A stretch of 64,000 bases of DNA from Amycolatopsis sp. CA-126428 (GCF_002904335.1 NZ_PPHF01000110.1:1-64000); one strand, 5' to 3'. Counted from the first letter of the stretch, positions 52,427 to 60,811 are shown. The notes: generated by a model from the sequence alone, not told the origin. A program made the numbers and translations.

Positions 52427-53160
52427 AGACCCGACTCCAAGGTCCGGACCAGGATCGCGCCGCAGTTCTCGCACTGGATGACGTCGTCCTCCGGCGCGGC
52501 CTTGATTTCGTTGACCGTGTTGCGGTCGAGCTCCAGCTGGCAGGCGCCGCAGCGGCGGGCGCGGAGCAGCGCGGCCCCGATGCCCTTGTGCTCGCGGACG
52601 CGCTCGTACAGCTTGAGCAGCGGCTCCGGGAAGCGCGGCACCAGCTTCACGCGGTCTTCTTCGCGGCGCGCGCGGGTGGTGTCGAGGTCCTTGAACGCTT
52701 CGTCGCGGCGCGCGATCGCGGCGGCGACCTCGGCCTCGGCCTTGTCGACCTCGGCGCCGGTGCGCTGCGCGTCCAGGCCGAGGGCCTCGCGCTGCTCCAT
52801 CAGCTCCAGCAGGTCGTCCTCCAGCGCGCTTTGGCGCCGCTCCAGCGACTGCAGCTCGTGCTCGATGTCGGTCATCTGCTTCGAGTTCACCGAGCCGGAG
52901 GCCAGGAGCTTGCGGTCGCGGTCCTCGCGGGCGCGCACCGACTCGATCTCCTTCTCCTGCCGGGCGATTTCGCGGTCGAGGTCGGAGGCGGCGGTCTCCA
53001 CCGAGACGAGGGCGTCCCGACGCTCGCGGGCGGTCTTCTCCCCCGCGTCGATCTCGGCCAGCTCGGGCAGGGTGCGGCGGCGGTGCGCGGTGCGCGAGAG
53101 CTCGGCGTCCACCTTGGCGAGCTCGAGCAACTGGCGCTGCACGGCGGGTTCGGCCTTCAC
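52423..53160 (-). CDS. coiled-coil zinc-ribbon protein (Rv2229c-like)
   Basis: A 245-residue protein: a long antiparallel coiled coil over residues 5-190, then a C4 zinc ribbon with CGACQLELDR and CENCGAILVR. This is the CT398/Rv2229c family, whose members may be chaperone or RNA-binding scaffolds. It lies in an operon with the Nif3 gene upstream (gap 9 nt) and the RNase H fusion downstream (overlap 4 nt). The ATG at 53160 has GGAGCACC close to it. Confidence 0.9.
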   Translation of the reverse strand: MKAEPAVQRQLLELAKVDAELSRTAHRRRTLPELAEIDAGEKTARERRDALVSVETAASDLDREIARQEKEIESVRAREDRDRKLLASGSVNSKQMTDIEHELQSLERRQSALEDDLLELMEQREALGLDAQRTGAEVDKAEAEVAAAIARRDEAFKDLDTTRARREEDRVKLVPRFPEPLLKLYERVREHKGIGAALLRARRCGACQLELDRNTVNEIKAAPEDDVIQCENCGAILVRTLESGL

Positions 53161-53169
53161 GGTGCTCCT

Positions 53170-53991
53170 CTAAATCGATGTGCGCTCGGCGCGGACGTTC
53201 CACGGGTCGGTGCGCCGCGTGGAGACGTGAACGTCGACGTTACCCGCAAAGGCCCGCGCCACGAGCGCCGAGGCTTGCCCGCACCAGGGCCACTCGCTGG
53301 CCCAGTGGGTCAGCCCGACCAGCGCGGGCACCGGGCCGCGGCCCGCGAGGTGCTCGCCGGCGGGGTGATGCCGCAGGTCCGCGGTGACGAAGGCGTCGAC
53401 ACCGGCCTCGGTGGCCTGCTTCAGGTAGGAGTCCCCGGCCCCACCGGACACGGCCACGGTGCGGATCGGGCGGCCGGCGTCACCCGCGCCGAGCACGCCG
53501 GGCACGGTCGCGGGCAGGGCGTCGGCGACGCGCTGGACGAACACCGCGAACGGCTCCGGCTCGGGCAGTTCGCCGAGGCGGCCGATGCCGGTGACGCCGT
53601 CGGCCTTCGGTTCCAGCGGGCCGGTGACGCGCAGCCCGATCGCCTGCGCGAGCGCATCGGAGACGCCGGGGTCGGCGGAGTCGGCGTTGGTGTGCGCGCA
53701 GTAGAGGGCGATGCCTTCGCGGATCATCCGGTGCACGAGGGCGCCCTTGGCGGAGTCGGCGGGGACGCCGTGCACGCCGCGCAGCAGCAGCGGGTGGTGC
53801 GCGACGATCAGCTGCGCACCGCGTTCGACGGCTTCGTCGACGGTCTCGGCGACCGGGTCGACGCAGAACAGCACCCGGCGCACGGGTTCGGCCGGATCGC
53901 CGCAGACGAGGCCGACGGCGTCCCACGACTCGGCGAGCTCGGGCGGATAAACCTGTTCCAGCACGGAGATGACTTCGGAAAGGGCGGGCAC
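53170..53991 (-). CDS. Nif3-like dinuclear metal-centre protein (Rv2230c-like)
   Basis: A 273-residue NIF3 family protein. Metal-ligand motifs are AHHPLLLRGV (His-His), CAHTNADSADPG (His and Asp) and the C-terminal VTADLRHHPAGEH and LTHWASEWP. Shorter than the 379-residue M. tuberculosis homologue because it lacks the inserted PII-like domain. First gene of the operon; function in the family is unsettled. The start is taken as GTG 53991 (VPALSEVISVLE); no good ribosome site, and the upstream frame encodes Arg-rich antisense-like sequence. Confidence 0.88.
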   Translation of the reverse strand: MPALSEVISVLEQVYPPELAESWDAVGLVCGDPAEPVRRVLFCVDPVAETVDEAVERGAQLIVAHHPLLLRGVHGVPADSAKGALVHRMIREGIALYCAHTNADSADPGVSDALAQAIGLRVTGPLEPKADGVTGIGRLGELPEPEPFAVFVQRVADALPATVPGVLGAGDAGRPIRTVAVSGGAGDSYLKQATEAGVDAFVTADLRHHPAGEHLAGRGPVPALVGLTHWASEWPWCGQASALVARAFAGNVDVHVSTRRTDPWNVRAERTSI

Positions 53992-54131
53992 GCGGTGATT
54001 TTCGCATGCACGGTCCGGAGCCGTGCGCCTTCGGTCGTTGCTCGTCACGGTGACAGCGGTCCGGGCCTGCACAACCGCGGCCGCAAGGAGGCGCCCCGGC
54101 GGCACCAGGCCGCCGCGGGCGCCGGGAACGG

Positions 54132-54194
54132 TCAGTTGCAGTTGCCGCAGCAGCCGCAGCCCTGGCCGGTGCACTTCGAGCAGCACCCGTGCAT
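54132..54194 (-). CDS. 20-residue cysteine-rich peptide, metallothionein-like
   Basis: A complete tiny gene: ATG at 54194, TGA at 54132-54134. The product has 20 residues with seven cysteines (4, 5, 8, 13, 15, 16, 19), one His and no hydrophobic segment. Ribosome site GGAAGGAG sits 7 nt upstream, better than that of many neighbours. Clustered CC, CxC and CxxC motifs suggest metal binding (Cu, Zn or an iron-sulfur cluster) or a redox role. It lies 140 nt before the Nif3 gene on the same strand, with a TAGCGT hexamer about 45 nt upstream as possible -10. I do not recognise a family. Confidence 0.6.
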   Translation of the reverse strand: MHGCCSKCTGQGCGCCGNCN

Positions 54195-54674
54195 GATCGC
54201 TCTCCTTCCGGTTCGCGTCCTCGCCCGATCGACGCTAAGTGGGCGCTGTGGGCCGCGGATACCGCCGTGTGGGCGGGTGACCGGGTGAATGCGGTGGTTA
54301 CGCTCGGGGCGGTTGGGGCGGCGCCGCGGCGGGGGATGCCTGGTGGGGGGCGGGTTATCGCCGGGCTGATGGCGGGGGTCGCAGCCTTCGCGCGCCACCC
54401 GCTGGGGCGCATCGCACCCCGCCTGATCCCTTCGGGCCGAGCGAGCAGCGTTCGTGCCCGCCTGCCGGGCCGCCGAGCGCATCGCCCCGACCGCGGCGAA
54501 CAGCCCCACTCGCGCCGCCCGCCGGGCCGCGGGCATCGCGCCCACTCACCGTGGCGAGCCAGCGAGCAGCCTCTGCGCCCCACCAGCCCGCAGAACCACG
54601 CGGCGGTCACGTTCTCACCCCGGCCACGTCAGGCGGACGGGTGACCTGGCGAACCCGATGGTTACCCTCGGCGC
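54195..54674. other. 480-bp gap between the Cys-rich peptide gene and ptpA
   Basis: Holds the peptide gene's ribosome site and promoter and the ptpA promoter. A block at about 54276-54316 (GGTGACCGGGTGAATGCGGT then GGTTACGCTCGGGGCG) repeats the ptpA promoter block at about 54639-54676 with most positions identical, but without a start codon. The rest is GC-rich with no protein-like frame. Confidence 0.55.
54663..54668 (+). promoter_or_regulatory. -10 box of a probable leaderless promoter (ptpA)
   Basis: TACCCT, 6 nt before the GTG at 54675; no ribosome site in the gap. Confidence 0.5.
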
Positions 54675-55136
54675 GTGACGCACATCGTCTTCGTCTGCTC
54701 CGGCAACATCTGCCGCTCCCCGATGGCCGAACTGGTGTTCCGGGCGCGGCTCGACGACGCCGGGCTCGGTGACTCCGTCCGGGTGACCAGCGCCGGGACC
54801 GGTCCGTGGCACGCCGGTGAGCCCGCCGACAAGCGGGCCCGTGCCACGCTGAAGGCGCACGGCTACCCGACCGCGCACGTCGCGTCCGAGGTGTCCGGCG
54901 AGGACCTCGCCGCCGATCTGCTGCTGGCCGCGGACGAGGGGCACCTCGAGTTCCTGCGATCGCGGGTCGAGGACCCGGCGAAGGTGCGGCTGCTGCGGTC
55001 GTTCGACCCGTCGGCGCCCGAGGGCGCCGAGGTCCCGGACCCGTACTACGGCGGCGACGACGGCTTCGAAGACGTCCTCGGCATGATCGAACGCTCGGTG
55101 CCCGGTTTGCTGGATTGGGTGCGTTCGCGGAGGTAG
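54675..55136 (+). CDS. ptpA: low molecular weight protein-tyrosine phosphatase
   Basis: A 153-residue LMW-PTP that dephosphorylates phosphotyrosine on proteins. The P-loop VCSGNICRSPMAE (CX5R) at residues 8-20 and the general-acid Asp in VPDPYYGG are intact. The M. tuberculosis orthologue (PtpA, Rv2234) lies in the same order before a SURF1 gene, which supports orthology. No adjacent tyrosine kinase gene (ptkA) is seen here. The start is GTG 54675, leaderless. Confidence 0.93.
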   Translation: MTHIVFVCSGNICRSPMAELVFRARLDDAGLGDSVRVTSAGTGPWHAGEPADKRARATLKAHGYPTAHVASEVSGEDLAADLLLAADEGHLEFLRSRVEDPAKVRLLRSFDPSAPEGAEVPDPYYGGDDGFEDVLGMIERSVPGLLDWVRSRR

Positions 55137-55173
55137 CGGTCACAGCCCGCGAAGGCCCGCCGGGGGCACGGGC

Positions 55174-55179
55174 TACCGT
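55174..55179 (+). promoter_or_regulatory. -10 box of a probable leaderless promoter (SURF1 gene)
   Basis: TACCGT, 6 nt before the GTG at 55186. Confidence 0.45.
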
Positions 55180-55185
55180 GGTGGG

Positions 55186-56016
55186 GTGCGGTTGCGGTTC
55201 CTCCTCCGGCCCGGGTGGCTGGCTCTGACGGCGGTGGTGTTCACTTTCGCCATCTGCTGCTTCACCCTGCTCTCGCCGTGGCAGTTCAGCCGCAACACCG
55301 AGCGCGAGCAGCAGAACGCCGCGCTCGAGACGTCGTTCACCGCGGCTCCGGTGCCGCTGGCGCAGCTGCTGCCGCCCGGGAGCGTGCCCGGCCGGTACAC
55401 CGAGTGGCACCTCGTCACCGTCACCGGCCAGTACCTGCCGGACAAGGAAGTCGTCGCGCGGCTGCGGACCGTCCAGGGCGAAGGTGCCTTCGAGGTGCTG
55501 ACGCCGATGCGGACCACCGACGGCACGATCGTGCTGATCGACCGCGGCTACGTGCCCCTGGACAGCAAGTCGGCCGTGCCGCCGTACCCGCCGCCGCCGG
55601 CCGGGACCGTGCAGGTCACCGCGCGGGTGCGGGCGGACGAGACCGACCCGAAGAACCGCGACGCGTTCGCCGACGCCTCGACCGGCGGGCGGCTGCAGAG
55701 CTACGTCGTCGACTCCCGGGTGGTCGCGCGGGCGGGCGGGCTCGACATCCGGCCGGGCTACTTCCAGCTCGACGCCGGCCAGCCCGGGGTGCTCGGCGCG
55801 CTGCCGCTGCCGCAGACGGACTCGGGGCCGTTCCTGTCGTACGCGCTGCAGTGGATCGCGTTCGGCGCGATGGCGCTGCTCGGCTGGCTGTACTTCACGG
55901 TCCGCGAGCTGAAGCCGGGCGGGGCGCTGGACGCGTCCGAAGCCCCTTCGCGGCGGAAGTCCGTCGCGGAGATCCTCGCGGAAGACGAGCTCGCCGAAAG
56001 TGGCCATCAGAAGTAG
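55186..56016 (+). CDS. SURF1-family cytochrome oxidase biogenesis protein
   Basis: A 276-residue membrane protein with the SURF1 layout: one span at each end (LALTAVVFTFAICCFTLL and SYALQWIAFGAMALLGWLYF) and an outer domain between. Family motifs include PWQFSRN, YLPDKEVVARLR, VLIDRGYVP and the closing LQWIAFG. It is involved in cytochrome oxidase assembly, possibly haem insertion. The cytoplasmic C-terminal tail has about 45 residues and is acidic. The GTG at 55186 follows the leaderless -10 box. It lies 49 nt after ptpA. Confidence 0.92.
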   Translation: MRLRFLLRPGWLALTAVVFTFAICCFTLLSPWQFSRNTEREQQNAALETSFTAAPVPLAQLLPPGSVPGRYTEWHLVTVTGQYLPDKEVVARLRTVQGEGAFEVLTPMRTTDGTIVLIDRGYVPLDSKSAVPPYPPPPAGTVQVTARVRADETDPKNRDAFADASTGGRLQSYVVDSRVVARAGGLDIRPGYFQLDAGQPGVLGALPLPQTDSGPFLSYALQWIAFGAMALLGWLYFTVRELKPGGALDASEAPSRRKSVAEILAEDELAESGHQK

Positions 56017-56054
56017 GCCGCGAATGGCCCTGCGGTGAGGCCACTTGCCCGGGT

Positions 56055-56060
56055 GATACT
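56055..56060 (+). promoter_or_regulatory. -10 box of a probable leaderless promoter (PaiB-like gene)
   Basis: GATACT, 6 nt before the ATG at 56067. Confidence 0.4.
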
Positions 56061-56066
56061 CGGGTC

Positions 56067-56687
56067 ATGCTGATCCACCCGTGGGACGCCGCCGCTTCCG
56101 ATCCGGAGTGGCGCGAGTGGCTGTCCGGGCACGACTTCGGCCAGCTGATCGCCGGCGGCCGGGGCCGCGACCTGCCGGTGGTGACGCCGGCGCACTTCGC
56201 GTTCGACGGCGACCGCACGATCGTCACCCACCTGGCCCGCCCGAACCCGATCTGGCCGCTGCTGGAGGAGCACCCGCGGGCCCTGCTGACGGTGATCGGC
56301 GACTACACGTACATCCGCGCGGACTGGAACGCGACCGCGGACCCGGCCTACGGCGTGCCGACGTCGTACTACGCGACGGTGCAGCTCGAAGGGGACATCC
56401 GGCTGGTCGACGACCCGGCGGCGAAGGCGGCCCTGCTCGACGAACAGCTGCGGCACTTCGAGCCGGACGGCGCCCGGGCACCGGTGAGCGCCGCCCCGGA
56501 CGCGCCCGACCGGCGGCTGCTGCCGGGGATCCGCGGGATCGAGTTCACGGTCACCGGGGTCCGGGCGAAGTTCAAGTTCGGCGGCAACCGGACGGCGGAA
56601 GACCGGGAGCGGATCGGGGCCCGGCTGGCGGAGCGGGGTGGGCCGCTGGACGCGCAGGCCCTGGAGCAGCTGCGCCGCCGCGGCTGA
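56067..56687 (+). CDS. PaiB-type FMN-binding protein
   Basis: A 206-residue flavin-reductase-fold protein of the FMN-binding negative regulator (PaiB) family. Characteristic parts are VVTPAHFAFDGDRTIVTHLA, ARPNPIWPLLEE, ALLTVIGDYTYI and a C-terminal KFKFGGNRTAEDRE. The B. subtilis relative is a regulator of sporulation and protease genes; others are simply flavin or haem-oxygenase-like proteins. ATG 56067 is leaderless by the GATACT box. Confidence 0.88.
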   Translation: MLIHPWDAAASDPEWREWLSGHDFGQLIAGGRGRDLPVVTPAHFAFDGDRTIVTHLARPNPIWPLLEEHPRALLTVIGDYTYIRADWNATADPAYGVPTSYYATVQLEGDIRLVDDPAAKAALLDEQLRHFEPDGARAPVSAAPDAPDRRLLPGIRGIEFTVTGVRAKFKFGGNRTAEDRERIGARLAERGGPLDAQALEQLRRRG

Positions 56688-56711
56688 GGGACCCCAGCCG
56701 CGGCGGGCGGT

Positions 56712-57152
56712 TCAGCCGCCGCAGCGGGGGACCGGCAGCACGTCCAGGAAGCCGTGGATGGTCTCGCCGGTGGTGTGGTTCAGCGCGTCCGCCGTCATGT
56801 GCTGGGTGACGCCCGGCTGGTTGGCGGTCGGGTGCTGCTCCCGGATCCCCGTGGTCGCCGAGACGTCGTCGCCGGTGAAGAAGACCTTGCCGTTGTCGGC
56901 GAAGGTGATGGTCCAGACCTGGCCGGCGACGTTGGTGTGGATCTCGAACTCCTCCCCCACGACGAACGGCGACCCGGCGGGGCCGTCGTCGTCGTGCTTG
57001 GACTTCAGCGTGAACGACGTGCCCAGGCTGCCGAAGCCGTCCTGTTCGTAGGTGGGGCCGCAGCGCCGGTCCTTGGCTTCGGCGGTCCCGGTGACGACGA
57101 GGGTGAGCAGGCTCGCGGCGACCACGCCGGCCGCCATGTGCTTGTACCGCAA
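56712..57152 (-). CDS. secreted hypothetical protein
   Basis: A 146-residue protein with a signal peptide (basic RYKH, hydrophobic core, cleavage after GTAEA) and a mature beta-rich domain: CGPTYEQDGFGSLGTSFTLK, EEFEIHTNVAGQVWTITFAD and HMTADALNHTTGETIHGF. Two cysteines at the ends of the mature chain could pair. Family not recognised. The TTG at 57152 follows GGGAGG 4-5 nt away; ATG 57137 would also keep a signal peptide but has no ribosome site. Confidence 0.7.
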   Translation of the reverse strand: MRYKHMAAGVVAASLLTLVVTGTAEAKDRRCGPTYEQDGFGSLGTSFTLKSKHDDDGPAGSPFVVGEEFEIHTNVAGQVWTITFADNGKVFFTGDDVSATTGIREQHPTANQPGVTQHMTADALNHTTGETIHGFLDVLPVPRCGG

Positions 57153-57208
57153 GGTTCCTCCCAGTTTTCGGCGAAGCGTTTGCCTACGCTCGTCGATACG
57201 CGGGAGAG

Positions 57209-58099
57209 TTACAGCTCCCGGCGCCGGAAGCCCGTCAGCACGGCGACCACCACCGAGGTCGCCCCGGCCAGCCAGCCCACGACCCGGGAAAGCTCCACCG
57301 CGCGCGTCACGTGTCCCGCGTCCGGGTTCCGGCCCACCCCCAGCACCGGCAGCTCCAGCACGCCGTGCGGGTACACCGTCCGGCCGCCGACGCGGACCTC
57401 GAGCGCGCCGGCGAACGCCGCCTCCACGCGGCCCGCGTTCGGGCTCGGGTGGGCGATCGTGTCGCGGCGCCACGCCCGCCACGCGCCGCCCGCCGAGCCG
57501 CCGACCACCGGGGCCGCCGCCACCGTCAAGGCCGCCGCCACGCGGGTGGGCAGCAGGTGGACCAGCTCGTCGGCCCGGTCCACCGCCCAGTGGCCGCGGC
57601 GGCCCGCGCGGGATCGGCGCAGCAAGCTCACCGCCCGTGCCCCGAGCAAGCCCGGCACGCCCGCCAGCGCGCCCCACACCAGCGGGGCCACCACCGCGTC
57701 GGACGTGTTCTCCGCCAGCGTCTCCACCGAGGCGCGGGACAGCGCGATCGCGCCCAGGCCGCCGGCCACCCGGGGGTCCAGTTCGGACAGTGTCGCGCGC
57801 GCCGGCTCGAAGCGGCACTCCTCCAGGTCGCGGGCCAGTTCCGTGCCCTGCTGGGCCAGGCCCGCCGCGCCGAGGACGGCCCACGTCGTCACCGCTGTCG
57901 CCGTGGCCTGCGCCAGGGGGCGGCCGCGGCTCGCCCGCTCGAGCAACGTCCCGCCCACGACGAGCGCGCCCGCGACGAGGACGCCCGAGCGGTGCGGGAG
58001 CCGGCGGAACGCCGTCACCGGGAGACGGCGGCGGGGGTCACCGAGGGCGCCGTCGGCCGCCACGCCCAACACCAGTCCGATCGCGCGCGCCGCGCTCAC
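57209..58099 (-). CDS. cobD: adenosylcobinamide-phosphate synthase CobD/CbiB
   Basis: A 296-residue membrane protein of the cobalamin pathway that attaches aminopropanol (phosphate) to adenosylcobyric acid. Characteristic parts are GVAADGALGDPRRRLP at the N-terminus, SVETLAENTSDAVVAPL (usually ENTSDG) and HPSPNAGRVEAAFAGAL. About five membrane spans. The start is GTG 58099; a longer frame to 58192 overlaps the GntR gene's end and encodes non-conserved sequence. The M. tuberculosis gene (Rv2236c) is also next to SURF1. Convergent with the secreted protein's operon side, downstream of the GntR gene on the same strand. Confidence 0.9.
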   Translation of the reverse strand: MSAARAIGLVLGVAADGALGDPRRRLPVTAFRRLPHRSGVLVAGALVVGGTLLERASRGRPLAQATATAVTTWAVLGAAGLAQQGTELARDLEECRFEPARATLSELDPRVAGGLGAIALSRASVETLAENTSDAVVAPLVWGALAGVPGLLGARAVSLLRRSRAGRRGHWAVDRADELVHLLPTRVAAALTVAAAPVVGGSAGGAWRAWRRDTIAHPSPNAGRVEAAFAGALEVRVGGRTVYPHGVLELPVLGVGRNPDAGHVTRAVELSRVVGWLAGATSVVVAVLTGFRRREL

Positions 58100-58142
58100 C
58101 CGTGCCCCCCGGCGGAAAGAAAGTCCAGTTCTCCCGCGGAGG

Positions 58143-58847
58143 CTACTCGCCGTCGGAAGGCCCCTCGGCCACCAGGGCGGCGATCTCGTCACGGGCCTGG
58201 ACGACGATGTCGCGCATCGCCCGTTCCGCCCGGTCCGCGTCCCCGGCGGCCACCGCCGCGGCCACCTCGGCGTGCAGCGCGACGGCCTCGGGCTGTGGCT
58301 CCGGCGGCATCAGGCCGTGCCCGGTCCGCCCGGTGAGCACCTCCGCGACGACCTCGGACAGCTGCCCGAACATCGGGTTCCGGGACGCGGTGAGCAGCAG
58401 GTCGTGGAAGGCGATGTCGAAGTCGAGGAACGCCGGGAGGTCGCGGGCCCGGGCCGTCCGCGCCAGCCGCTCCCCCAGCGCGCCCAGGCGGCCGCGCTCC
58501 TCCGGGGTCGCGCGCAGGGCCGCGAACCGCGCCGCGCACGGTTCGATCGCCGAGCGCAGCTCGTTCAGCGTGGCGAGCGCCGCCGGGCGGGCCGGGCCGT
58601 CGAGCTGCCAGCGGATCAGCCGCGGGTCGTAGTGGTTCCACGCCGCCGGCTCGCGGACGATCACCCCGACCCGGCGCTTGCTGGTGGTCAGCTGCATCGT
58701 CTCCAGCACGCGGACGACCTCGCGGGCCACGGTTCGCGAAGCGCCGAAGCGTTCTTGAAGGTCTTCCGAGCGCAGCACGGTGCCCGGGGCCAGGGATCCG
58801 TTCGCGATCGCCGCGCCGAGGGCATCCAGGACCTGCTCGTGTCTCAC
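58143..58847 (-). CDS. FadR/GntR-family regulator, probable gluconate operon repressor
   Basis: A 234-residue regulator with winged helix (GTVLRSEDLQERFGASRTVA, then REVVRVLETMQLT) and FCD effector domain (DLPAFLDFDIAFHDLLLTAS with metal-type His residues, HAEVAAAVAAGD). Two GTG codons are adjacent (58850 and 58847). A TAGCCT box ends 6 nt before the second, so a leaderless start at 58847 is preferred. It is divergent from gntK-gntT, and two identical operators lie between. Confidence 0.88.
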   Translation of the reverse strand: MRHEQVLDALGAAIANGSLAPGTVLRSEDLQERFGASRTVAREVVRVLETMQLTTSKRRVGVIVREPAAWNHYDPRLIRWQLDGPARPAALATLNELRSAIEPCAARFAALRATPEERGRLGALGERLARTARARDLPAFLDFDIAFHDLLLTASRNPMFGQLSEVVAEVLTGRTGHGLMPPEPQPEAVALHAEVAAAVAAGDADRAERAMRDIVVQARDEIAALVAEGPSDGE

Positions 58848-58853
58848 CACGGA

Positions 58854-58859
58854 AGGCTA
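58854..58859 (-). promoter_or_regulatory. -10 box of a probable leaderless promoter (GntR gene)
   Basis: TAGCCT on the minus strand, 6 nt before GTG 58847. It helps choose between two adjacent GTG starts. Confidence 0.45.
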
Positions 58860-58875
58860 ACCCTCTGATTCGATT

Positions 58876-58907
58876 AAGTAGTACTTCAACTTGAATAAGT
58901 AGTACTT
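58876..58907. promoter_or_regulatory. two 11-bp palindromic operators 21 bp apart
   Basis: AAGTAGTACTT occurs twice (58876-58886 and 58897-58907), each with AAGTA/TACTT arms. The 21-bp spacing equals two helical turns, so two GntR dimers could bind the same DNA face. Located between the GntR gene and gluconokinase. Confidence 0.75.
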
Positions 58908-58949
58908 TTGAGCTTCACTCACCTGGGCACAACGAAGTGGGAGGTGCGG

Positions 58950-59447
58950 ATGACCGTCATCGTGGTGATGGGGGTGTCAGGCTCCGGGAAGACGACGATC
59001 GGCACGGCGCTCGCCGAGGCCCTCGGCGTCGAGTACGCGGAAGCGGACACGTTCCATCCGAAGGCCAACATCGACAAGATGACCGCCGGCACGCCGCTGA
59101 CCGACGAGGACCGCGCGCCCTGGCTCGAGGCCATCGCCGGCTGGATCCGCGAACACGAGGGCTCCGGCGGCGTCGTGACGTCGTCCGCGCTCAAGCGCCG
59201 GTACCGCGACGTCCTGCGCACCGGCGGCGACGTCTGGTTCGCGCACCTGCACGGCGACCGCGCGCAGCTGGCCGAGCGGATGAAGACGCGCACCGGCCAC
59301 TTCATGCCGGTGTCGCTGCTGGACTCGCAGCTCGCCGACCTCGAGCCCCTGGAGCCGGACGAGGCCGGGGCCGTCTTCGACAACACCGCGGGCACGCCGG
59401 CCGAGATCACCGAAGCCGCGCTGGCCGCCTTCCGGGAGCACGCGTGA
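58950..59447 (+). CDS. gntK: gluconokinase
   Basis: A 165-residue P-loop kinase that phosphorylates gluconate to 6-phosphogluconate, feeding the pentose phosphate pathway. Walker A is VMGVSGSGKTTIG; EADTFHPKANIDKMTAGTPL and DRAPWLEAI are the substrate region of GntK. The ATG at 58950 has GGGAGG 6 nt upstream; the upstream in-frame ATG at 58908 is rejected because it overlaps the operators. The permease gene starts in its stop (GTGA). Confidence 0.93.
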   Translation: MTVIVVMGVSGSGKTTIGTALAEALGVEYAEADTFHPKANIDKMTAGTPLTDEDRAPWLEAIAGWIREHEGSGGVVTSSALKRRYRDVLRTGGDVWFAHLHGDRAQLAERMKTRTGHFMPVSLLDSQLADLEPLEPDEAGAVFDNTAGTPAEITEAALAAFREHA

Positions 59448-60811
59448 ACGCCGTCCTCGCCGCCGGCTGGACCGGCCACGACACGCGCCTGATCATCGCG
59501 ACCGTCGTCGCGATCGCCGTCATCGTCGTGCTGATCACGAAAGTGAAGCTGCACCCGTTCCTGGCGCTCGTCCTCGGCTCGCTCGCGCTCGGGCTGACCG
59601 CCGGGATGCCGGTCGACAAGCTGCTCAAGAGCTTCACGACCGGCGTCGGCAGCACGGTCGCGTCCGTCGGCATCCTGATCGCCCTCGGCGCGATGCTCGG
59701 CAAGCTGCTGGCCGACTCCGGCGGCGCCGACCAGATCGTCGACACCGTGCTCGGCCGGGCCCGCGGCGGCGCGCTCCCGTGGGCGATGGCGCTCGTCGCG
59801 GCCCTGATCGGGCTGCCGATGTTCTTCGAGATCGGGCTCGTCATGCTGATCCCGGTGGTGCTGCTCGCGGTCAAGCGCACCGGGAAACCGCTGATGCTGC
59901 TGGGCATTCCCGCGGTGGCCGGGCTTTCGGTGCTGCACGGGCTGGTCCCGCCGCACCCCGGCCCGCTGGCCGCGGCCGGCGCGCTGAACGCGAACGTCGG
60001 CATCACGCTGGCGTTCGGCCTGCTCGTCGGCATCCCGACGCTGGTCGTCGCGGGTCCGCTGTTCGGCAAGCTCGCGGCCCGGCTGGTGCCGGACGCCGCG
60101 CCGCCGGAGCGGCTGATCCCGGAACGCGCCGACACCGGCAAGCCGCGTCCCAGCTTCGCCGCGACGCTCACGACGGTGCTGCTGCCGGTCGTGCTCATGC
60201 TGGCGAAAGCGCTGTCGGACATCCTGCTGGCCAAGGACAACCAGGCCCGCAAGATCCTCGACTTCGTCGGCGACCCGCTGATCGCGCTGCTCGCGGCGGT
60301 CCTGGTGGGCATGGTCCTGCTCGGCCGCCCGGCCGGGCTCGGCCGGGACAAACTGTCCACAGTGGTCGGCGACTCGCTCGGCCCGATCGCCGGGATCATC
60401 CTCATCGTCGGCGCGGGCGGCGGGTTCAAGCAGACCCTGGTCGACGCCGGCGTCGGTGACGTCATCACCGGCCTGGCCAAGGACGCGAACCTGTCCCCGC
60501 TGCTGCTCGGCTGGCTGGTCGCGGTGGCGATCCGGCTGGCCACGGGCTCGGCCACGGTCGCAACCGTCTCGGCGGCGGGCATCGTGGCCCCGCTCGCCGC
60601 GGGCATGGACCCGTCCCACAGCGCGCTGCTGGTGCTGGCGATCGGCGCCGGGTCGCTGTTCTTCTCGCACGTCAACGACGCCGGGTTCTGGCTGGTCAAG
60701 GAGTACTTCGGGCTCTCGGTCGGGCAGACGCTGAAGAGCTGGTCGGTGATGGAGACGCTCATCTCGGTGGTCGCCATCACGCTGATCCTGCCGCTGTCGC
60801 TGATCGTTTAG
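59444..60811 (+). CDS. gluconate:H+ symporter (GntP family)
   Basis: A 455-residue GntP-family permease with 12 or so membrane helices. Family parts are KLHPFLALVLGSLALGL, GIPAVAGLSVLHGLVPPHPG, IRLATGSATVATVSAAG and FFSHVNDAGFWLVKEYFG. It brings gluconate in for GntK. Start GTG 59444 overlaps the kinase stop. A strong terminator follows 16 nt after the stop. Confidence 0.93.
   Translation: MNAVLAAGWTGHDTRLIIATVVAIAVIVVLITKVKLHPFLALVLGSLALGLTAGMPVDKLLKSFTTGVGSTVASVGILIALGAMLGKLLADSGGADQIVDTVLGRARGGALPWAMALVAALIGLPMFFEIGLVMLIPVVLLAVKRTGKPLMLLGIPAVAGLSVLHGLVPPHPGPLAAAGALNANVGITLAFGLLVGIPTLVVAGPLFGKLAARLVPDAAPPERLIPERADTGKPRPSFAATLTTVLLPVVLMLAKALSDILLAKDNQARKILDFVGDPLIALLAAVLVGMVLLGRPAGLGRDKLSTVVGDSLGPIAGIILIVGAGGGFKQTLVDAGVGDVITGLAKDANLSPLLLGWLVAVAIRLATGSATVATVSAAGIVAPLAAGMDPSHSALLVLAIGAGSLFFSHVNDAGFWLVKEYFGLSVGQTLKSWSVMETLISVVAITLILPLSLIV

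Noticed and set aside
54189-54644. 151-codon plus-strand frame before ptpA
   Set aside because: Covers the Cys-peptide ribosome site and promoter blocks; composition becomes Arg/Pro-rich; no start signal.
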